Shown here: positions 5,601 through 6,006 of the stretch, one piece after another
Layout: every line of letters begins with the position of its first letter
How positions within the stretch are numbered: the first letter of the stretch is position 1
Assembly: GCA_964428795.1 (NCBI GenBank)
Contig: CAYRZL010000125.1
Location: 1-6,006 of the forward strand
Direction: 5' to 3'
DNA length: 6,006 bases
Origin: CAYRZL01 sp964428795
Lineage (GTDB): Bacteria > Bacillota > Clostridia > Lachnospirales > Lachnospiraceae
Notes under the pieces: generated by a model
The model's input: only the letters and a program-made list of their open reading frames with translations
Told to the model about the DNA's origin: nothing
Databases searched by the model: none
Position numbers and translations under genes: made by a program

Positions 5601-6006
5601 AAAAAATAAATTCCATTCCGGGACTCACAGGGAATCTGCATGGTAACTTTATCGGCGTCTGTATAATTATCAAGCTCCCCGTTATCCAGAGATGTCTGCA
5701 TATAATCCGGTAAAACAAAGCTTTTTTCAGAAGCGTTCCCAAGAGACAGAAAAGAAAGATTGTTATCGGCAGCATATGTCTCCGCCGTACTTCCCGTATA
5801 GCCTGATATTTCAGACAGAGAGGTACAGTCCTCAAAAGCTGATCCTCCTATAAAAGCAATATTTTCACCAAATGTCACGCTGGAGAGTCCGGCACATCCG
5901 GCAAAACACTTGTATCCGACTGTGATCACGCTATTCGGAATTACTACACGATCCAGGCTCCTGCAATTATAAAAAGCATAGTCACCTATACTTGTTACGG
6001 TATCCG
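2606..6006 (-). CDS. Large BspA-type LRR surface protein with Big_2 domain and wall-binding-like repeats (5' end outside window)
   Basis: The frame is open to the window edge, with 1132 residues visible (counted from the codon at 6004). A start at the GTG at 5929 is not credible, because LRR coding continues upstream of it. In order the protein shows:
- LRR_5/BspA repeats at 1-65, with a 23-residue period (IGDYAFYNC, VGYKCFAGC, IGGSAFEDC), and the typical GYTGSTAETYA cap to about 90.
- A low-similarity, beta-rich, propeller-like region at about 95-440.
- A bacterial Ig-like group 2 domain at 446-523 (ITAEKTEMAVGESQQL ... WSSSDSKIVSV ... GKATIRCTA).
- A second propeller-like region at about 540-925, with DDGIHHQANMTFVLD (682-696) and DHGDGYPRAV (737-746).
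- Aromatic/basic repeats from 942 to the end.

No LPXTG signal or C-terminal membrane segment is present, so attachment is probably noncovalent through the repeats. The signal peptide would lie outside the window. About 25 Cys residues are visible, many for a secreted protein. BspA-like proteins mediate adhesion to host proteins or other bacteria in some species. Here that role is inferred. Confidence 0.9.
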   Translation of the reverse strand, partial: DTVTSIGDYAFYNCRSLDRVVIPNSVITVGYKCFAGCAGLSSVTFGENIAFIGGSAFEDCTSLSEISGYTGSTAETYAADNNLSFLSLGNASEKSFVLPDYMQTSLDNGELDNYTDADKVTMQIPCESRNGIYFLNKNELSFYSLVNDVCSTAYVFEGCTSAYAANGKIYVLYGNDCYVFDLENCCMEKTLTLAGGGTAIGADSSGRIYLAVSALGTYQLCLYTPEGILLSSTNIDARIYSFNGFDVDTGRFFMEYYYNWIYWGYDHDGHGLTMGVVKDNEISFVDTSNSVIVSGILTYNLDCIEYLCQNYYLRHQNSAGIIGNQYLVTASTTFGRVQIMDVSDLSVCFSMSRAALESDLKDEYYYSDTSSIGVRAVYNEANDSVIIYENGRTLNEYDADTWEIIGTYQTEHYVFNLLTMGDSVIILEKEDGQYYMEIINWGAAPEEISITAEKTEMAVGESQQLTMNTNTAYDALYAWSSSDSKIVSVTDSGKIVAWKEGKATIRCTAFNGVSAEIAITVTGTTVTTPSEYEGKLDGKITSNISGNNYSVWSSVVESYIMENDDGSFTRVEYTGSSVLVEIYSSTHKLLSSKSLTAELSLFGGFLCGEEYNFLVFGQKNSNESDECEVLRVVKYDKNWRRVDDCSVYGANTYIPFDAGSLRMAEVNGALYIYTCHEMYAEDDGIHHQANMTFVLDEASMEMKDSYYDVMNISQAGYVSHSFNQFIRTDGSYVYRVDHGDGYPRAVSITRCEVGESVTNVSYTYALPIQGYAGANATGVSVGGFELSGNNCLIAGNSVDQSNANTYSSSGQRNIFLTVTDKSYLSTEVVWLTDYDGSEGITPRTPQLVKLSDEQFLVLWEEYVNSTNKVITKALTVDGDGTPTSETVSMAVRLSDCQPIVTGAGLVTWYVGDGDTVAIYTVNPYDLPDMADKPDGLSDKADSDGNWYYYENGKIATNVTTVAKNVNGWWYVKNGKVDFTYTGIAKNSKGWWRIVKGKVDFKCNSVEKNEKGWWYIRNGKVDFSYTGVAKNSKGWWRIVKGKVDFSYTGVAKNSKGWWRIVKGKVDFNCNSVEKNEKGWWYIKNGKVDFNYNGIAKNKNGWWYIKNGKVDFSYSGTVKVSGKTYKVVKGKVNR
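2609..3136 (-). repeat. Eight 66-bp units encoding 22-residue GWW/NGKVDF repeats
   Basis: Eight consecutive 22-residue units end the surface protein. The first seven carry GWW followed by a basic K/N-GKVDF turn. The eighth is degenerate (GKTYKVVKGKVNR). A related half-unit, DGNWYYYENGKIA, precedes them. Units 2, 4 and 5 are of one type (AKNSKGWWRIVKGKVDF). Units 3 and 6 are another (VEKNEKGWWYI-K/R-NGKVDF). Units 1 and 7 are NGWWY-V/I-KNGKVDF. The pattern resembles choline-binding/CW_binding-type aromatic repeats that hold secreted proteins to the cell wall or to glycans, but the ligand is not known. The units are strongly lysine-rich, so electrostatic binding to teichoic acid or other anionic polymers is possible. 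Confidence 0.9.
2815..2946 (-). repeat. Near-identical tandem 66-bp duplication inside the repeat array
   Basis: The 66 bases at 2815-2880 and at 2881-2946 differ at only two positions (T/C at 2831/2897 and A/G at 2870/2936), both synonymous. They cover units 4 and 5, which are identical in protein sequence. Neighbouring units have diverged much more, so this is the youngest duplication in the array. Confidence 0.9.

Noticed and set aside
2606..5929. Surface protein starting at the GTG at 5929
   Set aside because: The frame stays open to the window edge and encodes further BspA-type LRR sequence. There is no ribosome binding site before the GTG.

Overview
The window reads as a draft-genome segment from an anaerobic, moderately low-GC Firmicute, most likely a gut Lachnospiraceae-type clostridium. 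That placement is an inference. It rests on a BspA-type surface protein with a C-terminal array of 'GWWYxxNGKVDF' repeats, a DUF1703-family ATPase, and AGGAGG/AGGTGA-type ribosome binding sites. All supported genes lie on the minus strand, so the window is described here from its right end (upstream) to its left end (downstream).

Right part (2606-6006): the 3' portion of one very large surface-protein gene, open through the window edge. It visibly encodes leucine-rich repeats of the BspA type, a propeller-like region, one bacterial Ig-like (Big_2) domain, a second propeller-like region and eight 22-residue aromatic/basic repeats. The 66-bp DNA repeats under the last part include a nearly identical tandem pair, so the array has recombined recently.

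Middle (1462-2583): 71 bp further on, a gene for an AAA-ATPase-like/PD-(D/E)XK family protein begins. Its Shine-Dalgarno sequence is buried in an 18-bp-arm hairpin. Its 3' end is lost in a run of exactly 100 Ns (1362-1461), which is a scaffolding placeholder, so the true distance and order across it are unknown.

Left part (1-1361): a complete prfB unit encoding peptide chain release factor 2. It has a strong sigma-70/sigma-A-type promoter embedded in a dyad, a structured leader about 70 nt long, a GTG start with a good ribosome binding site, the classic in-frame UGA programmed +1 frameshift at codon 26, the SPF and GGQ motifs, a possible 25-codon ORF beginning one base after the stop, and an intrinsic terminator. 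The usual secA neighbour of prfB in Firmicutes is not visible, but the gap means its absence cannot be claimed.

I find no clearly new defence or mobile system. The most unusual items are the hairpin over the ATPase ribosome binding site, the dyad-plus-hairpin leader of prfB, the small ORF coupled to the prfB stop, and the recombining repeat array. There is no gene-free stretch over 300 bases apart from what the gap may hide.
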